This document shows positions 62,210 through 64,000 of a stretch of 64,000 nt of DNA, piece by piece. The translations under genes and the position numbers were made by a program. Every line of letters starts with the position of its first letter. The first letter of the stretch is position 1. The stretch is from Rhodocyclaceae bacterium (GTDB lineage: Bacteria; Pseudomonadota; Gammaproteobacteria; Burkholderiales; Usitatibacteraceae): NCBI GenBank assembly GCA_020247395.1, contig JADCJC010000030.1, forward strand, positions 1 to 64,000, given 5' to 3'. The notes beneath the pieces were generated by a model, which had not been told where the DNA came from, did no database searches, and worked only from the letters and a program-made list of their open reading frames with translations.

Positions 62210-63654
62210 TTCACAGTCTCCAATTTAGGGGCCGCGCCCAGATTTTGCTTGGGCGGCAATGCCAAACCACTATTTTCGCCTGCTTTCTCCGCGCCCGCCT
62301 GCAGGAGGGGAACGTACAACGGATTAGCCATCTGTACCGGCACGATATCTAGCCCCATTTGCACAATGCTGTAGTCCTCCCCCCCCAGCTTGGAGGTGAA
62401 ATAACCACGTGTAGATGCGGTCTTGAACAGGCGGAATTCGAAGCCAAGGTCGTGAGATTCACTCGATGATGGCTTCACACTCGAACCGGCTCGGCCCGCT
62501 GTGAACGCGATACCGCGCGATTCTGCGGCGGTGCTATCAAGCAATTCACTCATGGCAAACAGGATCGTGTTGTCACCCAGCATATCCGCATAAAAACGCA
62601 CACGGTCGTTATAGGGCTTAAAGTCGTCCGACGTGTGGTCGAGCTTTTTCCCCGCAAGCTTGACCGCTGATGGTGAAACGACACCACTGCGAAGATCAAC
62701 CCGATCGCCACGATCTAACCAAGTCAGCGTGGCACCCAAAACGCGCAACGGCTTGCTGCCGACTTGGATCGCGCCGCGCAGGTCAACGAGTAACACGCCG
62801 CGCCCGCCAATTGCTTCGACGTCGCCCCCGTGAATAATGGCAGCGCTATTTTCTTCCACCCCTAGGCCCAGCTTGATGTTCTGCTGGGCCATGACGGCAA
62901 CCATACGACCGATGCGGCCGCGCTTCAAAAAATGCTGATCAACAAACATGCCCGGCCCGGCAAAGCCAAGCCCTCGGTCGATTTCGCTACCCCACCTCGC
63001 GCCGTGCTGCATCACCGTCAAAATCGACGGTGGTTCACGGAACATGGTTTCCGACATGATTGCCGCACCTGCGCTCGATCCGGCGACGACACCACCGCGC
63101 CTGAACAAACGCCAGATCGCCTCAAGCATCGATGTTGGTCTGCCATCGGCGGCATACAGCGCTGCAGTAATTCGCTCTTGCGCCCCGCCTGAAAAATACA
63201 CGCCACTGGCCGCATCGATCTTCGCGATCCACTTGGCATCCTCCACGACGCTGCGGATGTCGAACCCCTTTAACTTGTCCGAGAGCGGGATCATCTCCGC
63301 TTTGGCACCTTGCTTTTGCAGTGACTCAATCAGGCTCTTTGCCGATTGTTCAGGCTCACCCGAAGCTGTTGGAAACACCGCCCACTTCGCGCCGGGGCCG
63401 CCGCTTAGGCTAACGATTCGGCCCCAAACATCGGCGTTGTCTGACTTGAGCGCGCCACCAATTGCCACTGCGATGCCAGGCTGGGCAACGTTGGCGACGG
63501 CAATACCGGCTTCGTCAACCGCGGAACTTTCGTTTGCCCACAGCGGCGTCGGCAGGCTACAAACGAGGAACGCCCATGCCACGAGAAACGCCGCGGGTAT
63601 ACGGTGGTCGGAAGTTAGGGGTTCGCGGTTGGATGACAAGGTTGAAAATTTCAC
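62206..63654 (-). CDS. cphE: Secreted cyanophycinase
   Basis: GTG 63654 gives 482 residues. It begins with a signal peptide: a basic front, then the core IPAAFLVAWAFLVCS and a PLWANES cut site (about residue 40). The S51 peptidase core has VAIGGALKS, the nucleophile serine in VVAGSSAGAAIMSETMF, and the FVDQHFLKRGRIGRM motif typical of cyanophycinases. It would cleave multi-arginyl-polyaspartate into beta-Asp-Arg outside the cytoplasm, like Pseudomonas CphE. It is longer than cytoplasmic CphB (about 270 residues) by the C-terminal part. It overlaps aotJ by four bases. Upstream in-frame codons are not conserved. Confidence 0.9.
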   Translation of the reverse strand: MKFSTLSSNREPLTSDHRIPAAFLVAWAFLVCSLPTPLWANESSAVDEAGIAVANVAQPGIAVAIGGALKSDNADVWGRIVSLSGGPGAKWAVFPTASGEPEQSAKSLIESLQKQGAKAEMIPLSDKLKGFDIRSVVEDAKWIAKIDAASGVYFSGGAQERITAALYAADGRPTSMLEAIWRLFRRGGVVAGSSAGAAIMSETMFREPPSILTVMQHGARWGSEIDRGLGFAGPGMFVDQHFLKRGRIGRMVAVMAQQNIKLGLGVEENSAAIIHGGDVEAIGGRGVLLVDLRGAIQVGSKPLRVLGATLTWLDRGDRVDLRSGVVSPSAVKLAGKKLDHTSDDFKPYNDRVRFYADMLGDNTILFAMSELLDSTAAESRGIAFTAGRAGSSVKPSSSESHDLGFEFRLFKTASTRGYFTSKLGGEDYSIVQMGLDIVPVQMANPLYVPLLQAGAEKAGENSGLALPPKQNLGAAPKLETVK

Positions 63655-63850
63655 AGCAACTCGGTGGGAATTGTGGCGAAACAAGATATTGACACATCGC
63701 CGTAACCGCCCGTAGGCGCGCGCTGCAGAAAATTGCGCAAGTTGTAACCGATGGTCGCATTGTTGTAAGCATCCCGACCAAACGATCCCCGCGGCTACGG
63801 GGTCGGAACCAGGCAATTAGGTCAGATTCGTGAAAATGACCACAATCCGC

Positions 63851-63887
63851 TTTCAACTTTGCGACGCCAAGTTGTCAACAAGCGACG
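63851..63887 (-). promoter_or_regulatory. ArgR-type operator upstream of cphE
   Basis: Read on the minus strand, CGTCGC-N8-AA occurs twice, from 63887 and from 63866, exactly 21 bases apart. This equals two direct half-sites of the Pseudomonas ArgR consensus TGTCGC-N8-AA spaced by N5, with only the first base changed (C for T) in each. It lies about 200 bases upstream of the cphE start. The rest of 63655-63850 shows no gene. Confidence 0.75.
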
Positions 63888-63891
63888 GCTA

Positions 63892-63911
63892 CCCCGTCCG
63901 GGGCTTTTTTT
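63892..63911 (+). terminator. T-tailed hairpin on plus strand
   Basis: CCCCG pairs with CGGGG around TC, followed by seven T. The polarity fits a terminator for transcripts moving right, but no plus-strand gene ends nearby. It touches the ArgR operator. The last 89 bases of the window show no supported gene. Confidence 0.45.
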
Positions 63912-64000
63912 CCCCGCGCCGGTGGCTAGACTGCATCGATCAAAAAAGGGGGAAACTCGTCATTAGTCAGGTCAACCAACAATTTCCCAGCTGCCAGCCA

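Overview
The window looks like a contiguous piece of chromosome from a respiratory, PHB-type betaproteobacterium of moderately high GC. The reasons are the pyrG-kdsA-eno-ftsB order, an FNR/cbb3-oxidase cluster of the betaproteobacterial type, acetoacetyl-CoA synthetase with 3-hydroxybutyrate dehydrogenase, and PpsA/PpsR. Family-level placement is not possible from the sequence alone. No tRNA, rRNA, CRISPR array, prophage or intact insertion sequence was seen.

Layout. 0-13.4 kb is a microaerobic respiration block: greB, a universal stress protein, fnr, hemN, a SafE-like assembly protein, ccoI, ccoS, ccoNOQP, ccoG and ccoH, plus one small membrane protein. Three FNR boxes (before usp, between fnr and hemN, before ccoN) tie it together. 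13.7-16.3 kb is a three-gene redox module: an FAD/2Fe-2S reductase, a membrane protein whose frame appears to be broken by one missing G, and an octaheme cytochrome c. 16.4-19.1 kb holds small accessory genes, a REP-like palindrome and a 124-bp MITE-like element with perfect 18-bp ends; a decayed inverted copy of the element lies at the left edge of the window. 19.1-27.4 kb is housekeeping: ftsB, eno, kdsA, pyrG, then mtnA with a class II aldolase (probable methylthioribose shunt) and GTP-type PEP carboxykinase. 27.4-35.7 kb holds a J-like coiled-coil protein, a DUF3617 protein, a TerC-family protein, ilvA, dadA, a DUF4743/Nudix protein, a bicarbonate transporter with its PII-like regulator (sbtA-sbtB) and a DMT transporter. 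35.7-43 kb is a tight five-gene operon ppsA-GNAT-bdhA-pcp-aacS with divergent ppsR. 43.3-45.2 kb is a GDSL autotransporter esterase. 45.6-50.1 kb looks like an acquired, decaying region: a truncated attC-like sequence, orphan genes, remnants of a methyltransferase and of an AEC permease, and a divergent NmrA/LysR pair.

50.1-63.9 kb is the most interesting part. Read on the minus strand it is cphE-aotJ-aotQ-aotM-aotO-aotP-argR-aruC-aruF-aruG-aruD-aruB. This is the Pseudomonas-style arginine transport (aot) operon, the AraC-family ArgR gene and the arginine succinyltransferase (aru/ast) operon, here headed by a signal-peptide-bearing cyanophycinase whose stop codon overlaps the aotJ start. AotO belongs to the subfamily known as cyanophycin dipeptide hydrolase (CphZ). 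A two-half-site sequence matching the Pseudomonas ArgR operator lies upstream of the cyanophycinase. Together these suggest one arginine-responsive locus that would cut external cyanophycin to beta-Asp-Arg, import it, split it, and degrade the arginine to glutamate and succinate. The last enzyme (aruE/astE) is not in the window, and the aminotransferase AruC carries an unusual four-cysteine insertion.
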